A DNA stretch of 64,000 nt from NCBI RefSeq assembly GCF_014645615.1, contig NZ_BMMB01000003.1, positions 186,001-250,000 on the forward strand, written 5' to 3'. Numbering within the stretch: position 1 is the stretch's first letter; each line of letters opens with the position of its first letter. The notes under the pieces are model-generated. The model saw nothing but the letters and a program-made list of their open reading frames with translations. It searched no databases and was not told where the DNA came from. The stretch comes from Paenibacillus hunanensis. GTDB taxonomy: Bacteria > Bacillota > Bacilli > Paenibacillales > Paenibacillaceae. The position numbers were made by a program, and so were the translations under genes. Of this stretch, positions 8,599 through 21,847 are shown one piece after another.

Positions 8599-9663
8599 TC
8601 ACGCTTGCTTTACCGCAACTGGCTTGGACTTTGCGTTCGCCGAATCGATCGCAGCGGAACGGCGTTCCTCCGGTGAACCGGATGCTTGAATTTTCTGCAC
8701 CTTGTGCACCACTTCCTTGTTTGGCAGGTAATGAAGGGATTTGATGTAACGAATCGTTTTCGTTTTGGCACGCATTACGATCGAATGCGTCTCTGCGCGC
8801 TCATCTGCCAGGTAGCGAACACCACCGAGAATCTCACCGGGTGTTACACCTGTTGCTGCAAAGATCACATCGTCTGTACCAATCATATCCTGCATCGTTA
8901 ACACACGATACGGATCTTCAATGCCCATCGCCTTGCAGCGTGCGAATTCGTCTGCATTCGCTGGCATCAATCTACCCTGAATCTCACCACCAAGGCAAGA
9001 CAAGGCAGCTGCGGCAAGTACACCCTCCGGTGCGCCACCGGAGCCAATATACAGATCAATACCGGCTTCGGGAAAAGCGGGTGCCATCGCGCCAGCTACA
9101 TCGCCATCGCTGAGGAACTTAATCCGCACTCCTGTTTTGCGAAGCACCTTGATAATACTCTCATGACGATCACGATCCAGAATCATTACGGTCAGATCCG
9201 CCATCTTTTTACCAAGTGCCTTCGCTGCCTTACGAAGTGTGACATCAACCGGGTCTTCAATACTCAGCTTGCCAACGAGCGCCGGGCCTACTGCTAGCTT
9301 TTCCATATACATATCAGGTGCATGCAATAGATTACCTTTGTCAGCTACAGCGATAACAGATAGTGCATTATTCAGCCCCTTTGCTACGATAGCTGTTCCT
9401 TCCAGTGGATCAACCGCTACATCCACTTCGGGAGCCTGCGTACTGCCAACCTTTTCTCCAATATAGAGCATCGGAGCTTCATCCATTTCTCCTTCACCGA
9501 TGACGACCGTACCATTGATCGATACGGAGTCGAACATCGCTCTCATCGCGAGCGTTGCTGCTTCGTCTGCGCTGTTTTTGTCACCGCGTCCCATCCAGGG
9601 AGCCGAAGCCAACGCCGCTACTTCCGTTACTCTTACAATTTCCAATGCCAATTCGCGTTCCAT
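8599..9663 (-). CDS. glpX: Fructose-1,6-bisphosphatase class II
   Basis: 354 aa. The ATG at 9663 has AAAAGGAG eight bases upstream, and MERELALEIVRVTE is the usual family N-terminus. Class II (GlpX) metal and phosphate motifs are present: GEGEMDEAP (56-64), DPLEGT (85-90), the GSGGAPEGVLAAAAL loop, and ATGVTPGEILGGV. It hydrolyses fructose-1,6-bisphosphate to fructose-6-phosphate in gluconeogenesis. Slightly longer than the usual 320-330 residues because of a charged C-terminal tail rich in Ala, Ser and Lys. Single gene; in many Bacillota glpX sits near rho or murA, which are not here. Confidence 0.95.
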   Translation of the reverse strand: MERELALEIVRVTEVAALASAPWMGRGDKNSADEAATLAMRAMFDSVSINGTVVIGEGEMDEAPMLYIGEKVGSTQAPEVDVAVDPLEGTAIVAKGLNNALSVIAVADKGNLLHAPDMYMEKLAVGPALVGKLSIEDPVDVTLRKAAKALGKKMADLTVMILDRDRHESIIKVLRKTGVRIKFLSDGDVAGAMAPAFPEAGIDLYIGSGGAPEGVLAAAALSCLGGEIQGRLMPANADEFARCKAMGIEDPYRVLTMQDMIGTDDVIFAATGVTPGEILGGVRYLADERAETHSIVMRAKTKTIRYIKSLHYLPNKEVVHKVQKIQASGSPEERRSAAIDSANAKSKPVAVKQA

Positions 9664-10003
9664 GTCTTCCACTCCTTTTTGTGGGTTTTCAAAGAGAAAT
9701 GATTTTGTTATGTTGCCTATCATAGCATCTTTCTTTGTTTATTTGTTGATTTTTTTGAAAATTTTCTTGTAAAACAAATTTATAATGTTGATAAAGGATG
9801 ATTATATGTAAAAAAGATCATTTTTTGCGACATAAAACAACATTTATTTCTGGGATTATAGTCCCCTTTTTCGTATATATATTCATTTATTTCTCAAAAT
9901 TTTCACAGAGCCTGTCAGCTATACTTGCTAAACTCCCGTACAATTGGTCGCTAAGACTCAATTTGCAAATTGAAAACTACTTACAGAAATCTACACAATA
10001 AAA

Positions 10004-10035
10004 AGACGACTGATCGGGGGAACGATCAGTCGTCT
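10004..10035 (-). terminator. Terminator downstream of the first M4 protease
   Basis: Perfect 13-bp stem AGACGACTGATCG (10004-10016) / CGATCAGTCGTCT (10023-10035) with a GGGGAA loop. On the minus strand the stem ends in CTTTTTATTG. It is about 190 bases past the stop at 10224. Confidence 0.8.
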
Positions 10036-10118
10036 ATATTTCTGATAACCGAAACCAACATTAAATGTCCGTTTCCAACATAATAATATGTGGATTGTCT
10101 GAAGCTACTCTGCTTCTA

Positions 10119-10174
10119 TTCTCTGTGTTGCAGGAGACATATACCACTATATCGTCCACAACACAGGCAGAGAA
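10119..10174 (-). other. Long hairpin in the 3' region of the protease transcript
   Basis: TTCTCTGTGTTG (10119-10130) pairs with CAACACAG-GC-AGAGAA (10159-10174), one small bulge. It lies between the protease stop and the terminator at 10004. No T-run follows, so it may stabilise the 3' end of the transcript. Confidence 0.4.
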
Positions 10175-10223
10175 GCTTCTATATTATACAATACGGTTAT
10201 CATGAATAACGCGAGTGGCTGGC

Positions 10224-11912
<1,689 letters not shown>

Positions 11913-12120
11913 TCATGTGAAATGGTAAAGCTGTACCAGAGAAGCTTCTCCTGCTGTTGTTCCCTGCTCTCTCCTGTCTTCCAGTCGACACTACGGTTTC
12001 GATGCAGAGCAACGATTATGTACCAAATTGCTGCTGATCTAGAAAGTGTTCCCTTCACCTTCCTTTTCATTCTACTGTCTTGTAAATAATGTAACACCAT
12101 AGTATGTGTTGGAAGAATAT

Positions 12121-12157
12121 TATCATGATTCCTAAAGAAAATAAATACTTTTTTAGA
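12121..12157 (-). promoter_or_regulatory. Upstream element shared by both protease genes, copy 1
   Basis: Matches copy 2 (14268-14304) at about 32 of 37 bases; core GATTCCTAAA-AAATAAATAC. It lies 224 bases before the start of its gene, copy 2 lies 228 before. Conservation in otherwise diverged AT-rich DNA suggests a regulator or promoter site; the regulator is unknown. Confidence 0.55.
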
Positions 12158-12327
12158 TGAATTAAAGGTATTTTTTATATTTTTTGGTTTATAGATAACA
12201 TTTAGCGTCACATTATTCAACAATTGGTCAAAAATGGTGTAAAAGTATTGACAACTGTTCAATTATAGCTATAATGCTTTTTTTGCTACTCCACTTTGGC
12301 TATTTCAGTTGGGCTATGTATAGAGAA

Positions 12328-12365
12328 GAGCAGCCGACATGCAATTTCATGCACATCGACTGCTC
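12328..12365 (-). terminator. Hairpin after the second M4 protease
   Basis: GAGCAGCCGACATGCA pairs across the loop AATTTCA with TGCACATCGACTGCTC, with wobble pairs and one mismatch. It lies 32 bases past the stop at 12397. The T-run is weak (CTTCTCT), so termination is plausible rather than certain. Confidence 0.55.
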
Positions 12366-12396
12366 CACTTCATTTAGCAGGAAGAAGGAATAGAAC

Positions 12397-14055
<1,659 letters not shown>

Positions 14056-14267
14056 TCACTTGGTTTTTTTGTAATGCAAATGGTGGAGCTTTCTTCACGA
14101 CTGGAAAGATCCTAAAGCCAAACTTACGTATTGCCTGTGCCACATGCACTGCCAGCTATGTATAGCGGCCTGCCCTTGCTAAGTACTACGTCACTATGAG
14201 CGCTTCCTCACCTCTCATCAGCCTGAATTGGCAATTAATGGAACACATTTTGTGTCGGGAGAAAGCG

Positions 14268-14304
14268 TATCACGATTCCTAAAAAAAATAAATACCTTTT
14301 TAAC
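14268..14304 (-). promoter_or_regulatory. Upstream element shared by both protease genes, copy 2
   Basis: Same 37-base element as at 12121-12157, 228 bases before the TTG start of the second protease. See copy 1 for the comparison. Confidence 0.55.
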
Positions 14305-14398
14305 TAAAAAATTGAAAAATTCTTCAAAATAGCTCAATAACTAACATCAAAAGTCCTTTTAATTAACAAACGGTCAAATAAAACCCTTTTTTATAACG

Positions 14399-14446
14399 CA
14401 AATAAGACTTATAACTACGGATGAACGTAATTATAAGTCTTATTTG
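14399..14446 (-). terminator. Long perfect hairpin after the aldehyde dehydrogenase gene
   Basis: CAAATAAGACTTATAA (14399-14414) pairs perfectly with TTATAAGTCTTATTTG (14431-14446); after one mismatch TACG/CGTA continues the stem around a six-base loop, giving about 20 pairs. It is AT-rich and has no clean T-run, so it may be a terminator or another kind of stem. Confidence 0.5.
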
Positions 14447-14562
14447 ACATACAGATTAAGCTGCTTCGTTTTTTTATATAGGAATCGCGAATAAATCGCA
14501 GTCTTTTTAACCGTTTTATTTAGCTCTCAAGCCGCTTAATTGTATAAAACGGAAGTAAATGA

Positions 14563-16020
14563 TTAGCGTGGCTGATTAAACACGACAAATTTGGTCTCCA
14601 GCATATCCTCCATCGCGTACTTCACACCCTCGCGCCCAATGCCACTTTGCTTGACTCCTCCATATGGCATTTGATCGACACGGAAGGATGGAATATCATT
14701 CACAATGACCCCACCCACCTCAAGCTGGCGAATCGCAAGGAATGCAGTATCCAGCTGTGTCGTATAAATGCCTGCTTGTAATCCATAATCCGAATGATTG
14801 ACCGCTTGAACCGCTTCCTCCATATCACGTACACGATTGATCATGACGACAGGAGCGAATACTTCGCGACAGGCTACGCGTGCTTCTGGAGATACATTCA
14901 GTAACACCGTTGGCTTCAAGCAGCCGTCCTGTACTTCATTACCGCAGACAACCTCAGCCCCCTGCTCGATTGCTTCCGCAATCCATTCCAGGGCACGCTT
15001 TTGTTCCTTTTCCGAGATCATTGCTGCCACATCCGTATCCTCTTCTAATGGATCACCCAGCTTGAGCTTCGCTGTAGCCGTAACAAATTGCTCTACAAAT
15101 GTATCGAAAATATGCTCATGCACATAAATGCGCTGAACGGATATACATACCTGACCCTGATTGCCAAAAGCACCCGATACAGCACGATCGATCATTGCAG
15201 CTACGTCGGTATCTTTATCAATGATCAATCCAGAATTCGAGCCTAGCTCTAATGTTACTTTTTTCAGACCGGAGCGTGAACGAATCGATATACCGACCGC
15301 CGGGCTTCCGGTAAATGATAATGCCTTCACACGATCATCCGTTACGATCGTATCGCCTACCGTTTTCCCATCACCGGTCACGACATTGAGCGCTCCTGCT
15401 GGCAGACCGGCTTGCTCTAATAGCTCCGCTAATAGGAAAGAGGATAATGGCGTCTGCTCTGCCGGTTTCAATACAATGGTATTACCAGCTGCAAGCGCAG
15501 GACCTACCTTATGAGCAACCAGGTTCATCGGGAAGTTAAATGGAGTGATCGCACCGACCACGCCGACAGGCTCCTTGATCGTATAGCCGAACTTGCCTTC
15601 GCCTGTTGCCGCTGCATCCAGCGGTACGGTTTCTCCATGAATGCGCTTCGCTTCCTCTGCTGAGAACTTATACGTTTCGATCGTTCGAGCAACTTCAGCT
15701 CGCGCAGCCTTGAGTGGCTTTGAGCCTTCTAGCGCAATAAGGCGCGCTGCCTCTTCCTTACGTTCCTCAAGCAATCGCGCCAGCTGCTCCAGGATCGCCG
15801 CCCGTTGATGAGCAGGCATATCGCGCATCGTTGTCGTTGCCTCTGCCGCAGCTGCAATCGCCTGACGAGTCTCATCTGCACTCGCTTCCGCAACCTCAGC
15901 AATTAATCCACCATGATATGGAGAATGCAGCGGTTCATACGAAGCTGCCTCCTGCCATTTTCCTCCTATATATAGATGCTTTTTCGCAATCTCATTTAAT
16001 ATATCTGTCATATTACTCAT
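14563..16020 (-). CDS. NAD(P)-dependent aldehyde dehydrogenase
   Basis: 485 aa. GGAAGGG lies two bases before the ATG at 16020; an ATG at 16011 would have more normal spacing. Full-length ALDH superfamily protein: cofactor-binding ITPFNFPMNLVAHKVGPALAAGN, SFTGSPAVG, general base Glu in VTLELGSNSG, catalytic Cys in GNQGQVCISVQR, and the C-terminal PYGGVKQSGIGREG. It oxidises an aldehyde to the acid in the cytoplasm. The motif set resembles lactaldehyde/NADP-type enzymes, but substrate cannot be fixed by eye. Single gene, followed by a remarkable hairpin. Confidence 0.9.
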   Translation of the reverse strand: MSNMTDILNEIAKKHLYIGGKWQEAASYEPLHSPYHGGLIAEVAEASADETRQAIAAAAEATTTMRDMPAHQRAAILEQLARLLEERKEEAARLIALEGSKPLKAARAEVARTIETYKFSAEEAKRIHGETVPLDAAATGEGKFGYTIKEPVGVVGAITPFNFPMNLVAHKVGPALAAGNTIVLKPAEQTPLSSFLLAELLEQAGLPAGALNVVTGDGKTVGDTIVTDDRVKALSFTGSPAVGISIRSRSGLKKVTLELGSNSGLIIDKDTDVAAMIDRAVSGAFGNQGQVCISVQRIYVHEHIFDTFVEQFVTATAKLKLGDPLEEDTDVAAMISEKEQKRALEWIAEAIEQGAEVVCGNEVQDGCLKPTVLLNVSPEARVACREVFAPVVMINRVRDMEEAVQAVNHSDYGLQAGIYTTQLDTAFLAIRQLEVGGVIVNDIPSFRVDQMPYGGVKQSGIGREGVKYAMEDMLETKFVVFNQPR

Positions 16021-16640
16021 TCCCTTCCTATTGTCTCTTGTTGTATTCCTATTGCTTCACTTTCTGTAGTGGTGATACAGATATTCATCTAGCACCAGTA
16101 TGACTTGTTTGAAGAACATATTGCAAAATCACCTTGCAAAAATTAATGCGCGAACAGCATTGCTTCCTAAAACAATAGCTTATCTATGGTACATCTTATT
16201 CAAATCTCAAAAGTAAGCCTATCGTAACTTTAACCGGACAGCCCTCTATTTAATCGAATAGCGTAAAATGTCGAACAAACTCCCTACACCATTCTTATTT
16301 CGATCATTTTCGACAATATAAGATATTTTTCCTATTCCGTGTAATTCATTCTACCCCTATAATTAATTTAATTAGTTATAAAGATTTAGTTTCAAATTTA
16401 AAATCCTTGTTTTCAGGTTCCTAAGAACTATGCGCAAAGAGCTTAAAACTTATTATAAGGATGGAGTATTATCCGAAATGAGAGAGGTAATCGTTTTATT
16501 CATCTTCTTAAACCTCTTATTTTAAATAGACATCATGACTACATTTGCACAAATATTGGACATCACAATTGAAATCGCTGTTATAGGAACTTGTTACAGC
16601 AAATGGATTTTAACTTCAACTGAGAAAAGGAATGATACCG
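16021..16640. other. Intergenic region between divergent ALDH and chemoreceptor genes
   Basis: About 620 AT-rich bases carrying both promoters. I looked for a sigma-D site before the chemoreceptor and found only a poor one near 16455-16480. No gene. Confidence 0.45.
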
Positions 16641-18341
16641 ATGAAAAACATTCGCGTTCGTACAAAAATCATTATCCTGATGACGATCAATCTACTGTTG
16701 CTTGCTATTGTTGGACTGACTGGAACCAATTCTACGCGTACGATGTCTGATATCTCTACTAGCATTTATCAAAATAATCTACAACCGCTCATGATCATGG
16801 ATCAAATTCCGATTAACTACAGCTCCAATGCTGTAAAGCTGCTTCGTCTGATGAACACAAACGATACGAATCAACAGAAGTCCTTAATCGACGATATTCA
16901 AAAAACGGCTACAGATACAAAGCAGCAATATGCCAAGCTCCAGCAATTGCAGCTCAGCGCTGCGAATCAAACTCTATTAAGCACTCTTACCAAAACCGCT
17001 GATCAATTCGCTCAGACTCGTCAAACCTTCCTGGATGCGATTGCTGCCAATAATAAAGCCGATGCTCAGACAGCCTATACTAATCTCGAAAACTATCGCA
17101 CGACGTTAAATGAAAATGTGAATGCACTGCGTGAGAATATGATTGAAGAAGCTACACAGAGTAAAGAAAACGCAGATCAAACATATTTCACTTCTACATT
17201 GATCACGATTGTAGTTATTGCAGCTGGAATTATCGTTGCTCTGCTGGTCGGTATCTGGATTACGACACTGATCTCCAAACCACTCAACCGTGTTCAGCTC
17301 TTGATGCAACAGGCGGCTGACGGCGATCTGACCGTACTTTCCGACTATGAAGCTCGCGATGAGATTGGTCGTGTGTCTGCTGGCTTTAACAAGCTGATCG
17401 AAAGCATGCGTAAAATTATTAAAAGTGTCGACGACAGTGCCATGACACTATCCGCTTCTTCAGAGGAATTAACTGCAAGTGCAGACCAGACTGCTCGTGC
17501 TTCGGCTCATATCGCTTCTTCCTCTGGAGAGCTGGCTACAGGAATTACATCGCAAACAACAACGGTGATCGATGTGACAGATTCCGTTAACGAAATGGCT
17601 AATCAGATGGAAAAAGTATCTCACACAAGCAAAGAAATCAATCAATTGACTGTGCACATGAAGCAAAATGCCGAGCAAGGACTTGGTGAAGTACGTGATA
17701 TTACGAGCCGTATTCAGCATCTTGCGACCGATATTCACTCTACACTGAATGTATTAACCACATTGAATCAAAAGTCCGAGCAAATCGGCTATGCCTCCTC
17801 CGCTATTCAGCAAATTGCTAAACAAACGAATCTACTTGCACTTAATGCTTCAATTGAAGCAGCACGTGCCGGTGAAGCAGGTCGCGGCTTCGCTGTCGTC
17901 GCTGAAGAGATTCGCAAGCTGGCTGAAAGTGCAGCAGAATCTTCTACGCTCATCACAGGTCTGGTGCTGGATGTACAAAAGGAAAGCCAGAGCGCGGTTC
18001 AACAGGCAGAAGAATCCGTTCATAGTGTGCAGGCAGGGGTTGAAGGAAGTCAGCGTGTGATGGCTGCGTTCGAAGTCATTCGTAAATCGGTTGACAGCAC
18101 AGCTGAGCGTATTGATGTGACTGGTTCGCTGATTGATAGCACCAATAGCAAGTCTCGTCAAATTGCGGAAGCTATGGAGCATTTGAGCGCCATCTGTGAA
18201 GAAGGATCCGCAGGTATTCAAGAAATGAATGCTGCCAGCGAAGAGCAGTTGTCCACGATGGAAGATGTCGCTTCCTCCGCTCGCCACCTGTCTACAATGG
18301 CAGAAGAGCTGCAACAACTGATTGCTTTCTGTAAGCTGTAA
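16641..18341 (+). CDS. Methyl-accepting chemotaxis protein
   Basis: 566 aa. The ATG at 16641 is preferred because AAAAGG lies ten bases before it, while the ATG at 16632 almost touches it. Short cytoplasmic start, membrane helix (about 8-30), four-helix-bundle ligand domain (about 35-185) rich in Gln/Thr/Asn, second helix about 188-210, HAMP (about 212-265), then a long methyl-accepting coiled coil. The signalling tip [21 protein letters not shown] and [14 protein letters not shown] is intact, so it should couple to CheA/CheW. The ligand is unknown. No other chemotaxis genes are in the window. Confidence 0.93.
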   Translation: MKNIRVRTKIIILMTINLLLLAIVGLTGTNSTRTMSDISTSIYQNNLQPLMIMDQIPINYSSNAVKLLRLMNTNDTNQQKSLIDDIQKTATDTKQQYAKLQQLQLSAANQTLLSTLTKTADQFAQTRQTFLDAIAANNKADAQTAYTNLENYRTTLNENVNALRENMIEEATQSKENADQTYFTSTLITIVVIAAGIIVALLVGIWITTLISKPLNRVQLLMQQAADGDLTVLSDYEARDEIGRVSAGFNKLIESMRKIIKSVDDSAMTLSASSEELTASADQTARASAHIASSSGELATGITSQTTTVIDVTDSVNEMANQMEKVSHTSKEINQLTVHMKQNAEQGLGEVRDITSRIQHLATDIHSTLNVLTTLNQKSEQIGYASSAIQQIAKQTNLLALNASIEAARAGEAGRGFAVVAEEIRKLAESAAESSTLITGLVLDVQKESQSAVQQAEESVHSVQAGVEGSQRVMAAFEVIRKSVDSTAERIDVTGSLIDSTNSKSRQIAEAMEHLSAICEEGSAGIQEMNAASEEQLSTMEDVASSARHLSTMAEELQQLIAFCKL

Positions 18342-18391
18342 ACTCAAACGAGTTTTCATACAATAGAATGGAATTCTATAAATAAAAAAAT

Positions 18392-18454
18392 AAAGCCTTC
18401 TGCATCGAGCAGCTTCGGTATAACAACCAAAGCGTACATGATGCAGAAGGCTTT
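18392..18454. terminator. Bidirectional terminator
   Basis: AAAGCCTTCTGCATC (18392-18406) pairs perfectly with GATGCAGAAGGCTTT (18440-18454). It lies between the converging chemoreceptor and kinase genes; A and T runs flank both sides. Confidence 0.75.
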
Positions 18455-18493
18455 TCATTTAATCAGATCATTCGCTGGCTTTTCTTTTCCCTG

Positions 18494-19180
18494 TCACTTC
18501 ATATATTTAGAAAATAGATCGCCCGCTCTTTTCGCCAGTTCCTCTACATTTAATGTATTATTCATCGTGCCAATGCGCGCATACCAGTTTTTGATCGTAT
18601 CCAGTACCCATGAAGGAATCGTTTTGCCGGCAATGCGATCATAAAATTGCTCGTACGCCCATACGAGATGATCCCAGCGACGATCGTCTCCTTCGTGTAC
18701 ATATTCGGAAACGTCAATTACCTTGGCGCGTCCGTTTTGCATAATTACATTTTTCAAATGGATATCGCGTGGATTCAAGCCAACTCCACGCACATATTTG
18801 CGTGCTGCCTCTACATCTGTAATGACCTGCTTCGGCACCTCAATTCCCTGCAACAAGCAATCCTGTAAGGTCGGACCAGCTTCGTAGCTGAGTACGAGAT
18901 AATTCGCATCATGACCATAACAGGTTGGGAAAAAGGGAGAACCCTTCAATCGTTCATATACGGATAACTCTACCGGAATTTTATCCTTCGCCTGCTCGGT
19001 GAATACTTTAAAGGCATATCCCGGAGTCTGATCATACGTAAATACCGCAGCATCGGTTCCGATACCAACGCATCGAACCCCGTCGGCATAACCGGAGATG
19101 ACGACCGGTTCATTAGTCTCACTGCCTGTGACTGTCATTTGACGTAATGCTTCCTGTGCCTGCTTCCAATCCTCGTTCAT
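18494..19180 (-). CDS. Small Ser/Thr kinase-like protein
   Basis: 228 aa. The ATG at 19180 has GGAGAGAGGGG upstream. Compact protein kinase fold: glycine-rich GIGTDAAVF, a Lys in YAFKVF, an ELSVYERL helix Glu, catalytic-loop equivalent NPRDIHLKN with Asp and Asn in place, and a DFG-equivalent IDVSEY. It resembles the YrzF-type kinases of Bacillus. A protein or small-molecule substrate cannot be told apart from sequence. It converges with the chemoreceptor gene and shares its terminator. Confidence 0.8.
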   Translation of the reverse strand: MNEDWKQAQEALRQMTVTGSETNEPVVISGYADGVRCVGIGTDAAVFTYDQTPGYAFKVFTEQAKDKIPVELSVYERLKGSPFFPTCYGHDANYLVLSYEAGPTLQDCLLQGIEVPKQVITDVEAARKYVRGVGLNPRDIHLKNVIMQNGRAKVIDVSEYVHEGDDRRWDHLVWAYEQFYDRIAGKTIPSWVLDTIKNWYARIGTMNNTLNVEELAKRAGDLFSKYMK

Positions 19181-19502
19181 GCTTGTTCCCCTCTCTCCTG
19201 CACCATTATGATCTGCATACCTGTGTCTCGGAAGCGATCTCGGATCTGCGGATAACAGTGAGATGTACACCGTATTTTATAGGAATTTACCCACATTTCC
19301 AACTTTACGCACATCATATGTCACTTTATGCATTTGTTTTATGAATTTCATTTTCGGTAAAGGTTTTCATTAACGTGTACATCCTGTAAAATAGGTGAGA
19401 CGGGTTATCTGTAGTAAAGATCCCAGTTACTTCGTAATGTCCGCTTTTCTTAGGCGCGCATTAACGATACACATATAGACAGTTGAAACGGAGGAACTAT
19501 TC
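19181..19502. other. Intergenic region between divergent kinase and aminopeptidase genes
   Basis: About 320 bases, presumably holding both promoters. GGAGG before 19503 is the aminopeptidase ribosome site. Nothing else named. Confidence 0.45.
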
Positions 19503-20735
19503 ATGTCAGATTTTCAGACCAAACTTGAGCAATATGCCGAGCTTGCTGTGCGCGTTGGTGTCAACGTACAAGCGGGCCAGAAATTGATCATCAACGCTCC
19601 TATTCATGCAGTCGACTTCGTTCGTCTGGTAACTCGCAAGGCTTACGAGGCTGGGGCTTTGCTTGTTAAAGTCAACTGGGGTGACGATCAAGTGACTCGT
19701 ATGCGTTACGAGCTTGCACCGGATGAATCGTTTGATATCGGGCCGAAATGGTATGCAGCTGAGATGGAAGAGCTTGCTGAAAACCAGGGCGCTGTGCTGC
19801 ACGTTGTCTCCGATGACCCAGATCTGCTGAAAGGCATCGATTCGAAGCGTATCGCCGCTTCACAAAAAGCGTCCAGCATCGTGCTGTCCAAGTATCGTGA
19901 ATATGTACAATCCGACAAAATGAGCTGGTCGATCGTAGCTGTACCATCCGAATCATGGGCTGCTAAAGTATTCCCTGAGCTTCCTGCGGAAGAACAGGTG
20001 AACAACATGTGGGATTACATTTTCAAAGCGGTTCGTGTAGGTGAGGGCGATACGATTGCTGCATGGCAAAAGCACGTTTCCTTACTGAACGAAAAAGCGG
20101 CTTATTTGAATGAAAAAGCCTACAAACAGCTGCACTATGTTGCACCAGGTACAGATCTGACAATCGGCTTGCCGGAAGGTCATCTGTGGGCTGCGGCAGA
20201 TAGCATCAGCGAACGTGGCGATGCATTTATCGCAAATATGCCAACTGAGGAAGTATTCACGGCTCCACTGAAAACCGATGTGAACGGCTATGTGAGTAGC
20301 ACGAAGCCGCTGAGCTATGGCGGTACGATCATCGACAACTTCAAGCTGACCTTCAAGGATGGTCGCATCGTTGGCGTAGAGGCAGAAAAAGGTCAGGATA
20401 CACTGGCGCATCTGGTTGAGATGGACGAAGGCGCTCATTATCTGGGCGAAGTCGCGCTTGTACCTCACCGTTCCCCAATCTCTGAATCAAATATCCTTTA
20501 CTACAACACATTGTTTGACGAAAATGCTTCGAACCACCTTGCTATCGGTAGTGCGTATGCATTCAACTTACAGGGCGGTAAGCAAATGAATCGTGAAGAG
20601 CTAACTGCACGCGGTCTGAACAACAGTCTCGTACACGTTGACTTTATGATTGGTTCTGGTGAAATGGACATCTACGGTATCACGCAAGATGGTCAGCAAG
20701 AGCCGATCTTTAAGCAAGGCGGCTGGGCATTCTAA
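19503..20735 (+). CDS. M29-family aminopeptidase
   Basis: 410 aa; ATG with GGAGGAAC upstream. Full-length match in layout to AmpS/aminopeptidase T (family M29): N-terminal domain MSDFQTKLEQYAELAVRVGVNVQAG, then the catalytic half with metal ligands in NMPTEEVFTAP, LGEVALV and ASNHLAIG, followed by HVDFMIGSGEMDIYGI. Cytoplasmic metal-dependent exopeptidase releasing N-terminal residues from peptides. Single gene with a clear terminator about 125 bases downstream. Confidence 0.95.
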   Translation: MSDFQTKLEQYAELAVRVGVNVQAGQKLIINAPIHAVDFVRLVTRKAYEAGALLVKVNWGDDQVTRMRYELAPDESFDIGPKWYAAEMEELAENQGAVLHVVSDDPDLLKGIDSKRIAASQKASSIVLSKYREYVQSDKMSWSIVAVPSESWAAKVFPELPAEEQVNNMWDYIFKAVRVGEGDTIAAWQKHVSLLNEKAAYLNEKAYKQLHYVAPGTDLTIGLPEGHLWAAADSISERGDAFIANMPTEEVFTAPLKTDVNGYVSSTKPLSYGGTIIDNFKLTFKDGRIVGVEAEKGQDTLAHLVEMDEGAHYLGEVALVPHRSPISESNILYYNTLFDENASNHLAIGSAYAFNLQGGKQMNREELTARGLNNSLVHVDFMIGSGEMDIYGITQDGQQEPIFKQGGWAF

Positions 20736-21044
20736 TATTGCTGTTTGCTACTTACTTCGTTTTCGCGGATCATGAGCGGAACCAGCACCAGAATGTCCTG
20801 GGGCTGTTCCAGTAGCTGGAGTAAGCGTACAACCGTATCCATACACTATTTCTTTTCAGGCAGGCACCGAACAGGTGCCTGTTTTTATTTTGACCTGTTC
20901 AAATGGAGCCCAATCGCTTACAATGAAGCTCAACATGATGAATTGGCATAGCTGATATATGAATGGTATTAGTTTAATATGCTATTTTCGCTTATATCGT
21001 TTTATTTTTAACTTTTATCCTTAACCTACAAAGGAGGATTCTAT
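20736..21044. other. Intergenic region with terminator and tetR promoter
   Basis: About 310 bases: aminopeptidase terminator, then the TetR gene leader. TATTAGTT at 20967-20974 equals one arm of the palindrome before the next gene, and TTGGCA at 20943-20948 could be a -35 box, so autoregulation is possible. Confidence 0.45.
20861..20890 (+). terminator. Terminator after the aminopeptidase gene
   Basis: CAGGCACC (20861-20868) / GGTGCCTG (20874-20881), loop GAACA, then TTTTTATTTT. Confidence 0.9.
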
Positions 21045-21626
21045 ATGTCACCTCGAATCGGTTTGAATTTGTCCATGATTGTTCAGGCAGCTATCCAGCT
21101 TGCTGATGAGCAAGGTGTGCAGGCAGTTACCTTATCGGTGCTCGCACAACAGTTAAAGGTACGCTCCCCTTCTCTCTACAATCATATTGATGGATTACCT
21201 GGCTTACGCCGAGAAATGGCACTTGTTGGCTTACAGCAGCTCAAGGAAACGATCATGATGGCTGCGGTTGGACGTGCAGGCGATCTGGCGATACGTGAAG
21301 TGTTTCGCGCCTATTTGCATTTCGTACGTCAGCATCCCGGTTTATATGAAGCAACACTTTATGTACCAGAGCAACCGGATGAGCAATTGGAGCAGCTCAG
21401 TCAACAGATTTTGGAGCTTGTCCGGCAGGTGCTGAGCGCTTATCATCTGACAGATGAGCAGATGATTCATGCCACGCGCGGCTTACGTAGCATACTGCAT
21501 GGCTTTAGCTCATTGGAACGAAGCAAGGGCTTTGCACTCAAGGAAGATGTTGATGAGAGTTTCGAATGGATTTTGAATGTCTATGTGCAGGGCTTGAAGG
21601 CTATGGGTCAATCAACAAATGCCTAG
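21045..21626 (+). CDS. TetR/AcrR-family transcriptional regulator
   Basis: 193 aa; ATG with AAAGGAGG upstream. N-terminal helix-turn-helix about residues 8-55, with the family phrase VRSPSLYNHIDGLPGLRREMA, and a C-terminal WHG-type ligand domain. Such proteins repress a neighbouring promoter until a small ligand binds. The next gene, an MBL-fold hydrolase 220 bases downstream on the same strand, has a perfect 17-bp palindrome in its promoter, the most likely operator. No terminator is evident between them, but the hydrolase has its own promoter. Confidence 0.88.
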   Translation: MSPRIGLNLSMIVQAAIQLADEQGVQAVTLSVLAQQLKVRSPSLYNHIDGLPGLRREMALVGLQQLKETIMMAAVGRAGDLAIREVFRAYLHFVRQHPGLYEATLYVPEQPDEQLEQLSQQILELVRQVLSAYHLTDEQMIHATRGLRSILHGFSSLERSKGFALKEDVDESFEWILNVYVQGLKAMGQSTNA

Positions 21627-21798
21627 AAGTAGCAATAGCTCTGCAAATCAGGAATAGCTCTGAACAGCTCCAGCGTACTGAAAAATGGGGCTATTCCTAT
21701 TTTCTTTTACAGTCGCAGGTAGTCGTTGAAAGGAAGCTTACGATCAAGAAACGGAATGCAATCTTATAAAATAATTTCATTTTTAATTAATTATACTC

Positions 21799-21827
21799 TT
21801 GCTAAAACTAATACTATTAGTTATTAT
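21799..21827 (+). promoter_or_regulatory. Promoter with operator palindrome in the spacer
   Basis: TTGCTA (21799-21804), a 17-base spacer, and TATTAT (21822-21827) fit a sigma-A promoter. The perfect palindrome AACTAATACTATTAGTT (21806-21822) fills the spacer, so a bound dimer would block RNA polymerase. Confidence 0.75.
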
Positions 21828-21847
21828 GGTGAAAAAGGAGTGTTAAT

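Larger units (their letters stand above)
9664..10223. other. Intergenic region upstream of glpX
   Basis: About 560 AT-rich bases. It holds glpX leader sequence, a strong terminator (10004-10035) and a long imperfect hairpin (10119-10174) just past the first protease gene. The AT-rich part 9720-9990 shows nothing further. Confidence 0.5.

Noticed and set aside
16440..16490. Sigma-D promoter before the chemoreceptor gene
   Set aside because: TAAA and CCGAAAT elements are present but with wrong spacing.
17850..18458. 202-codon ORF opposite the chemoreceptor gene
   Set aside because: Shadow frame of the conserved signalling domain; no start signals.
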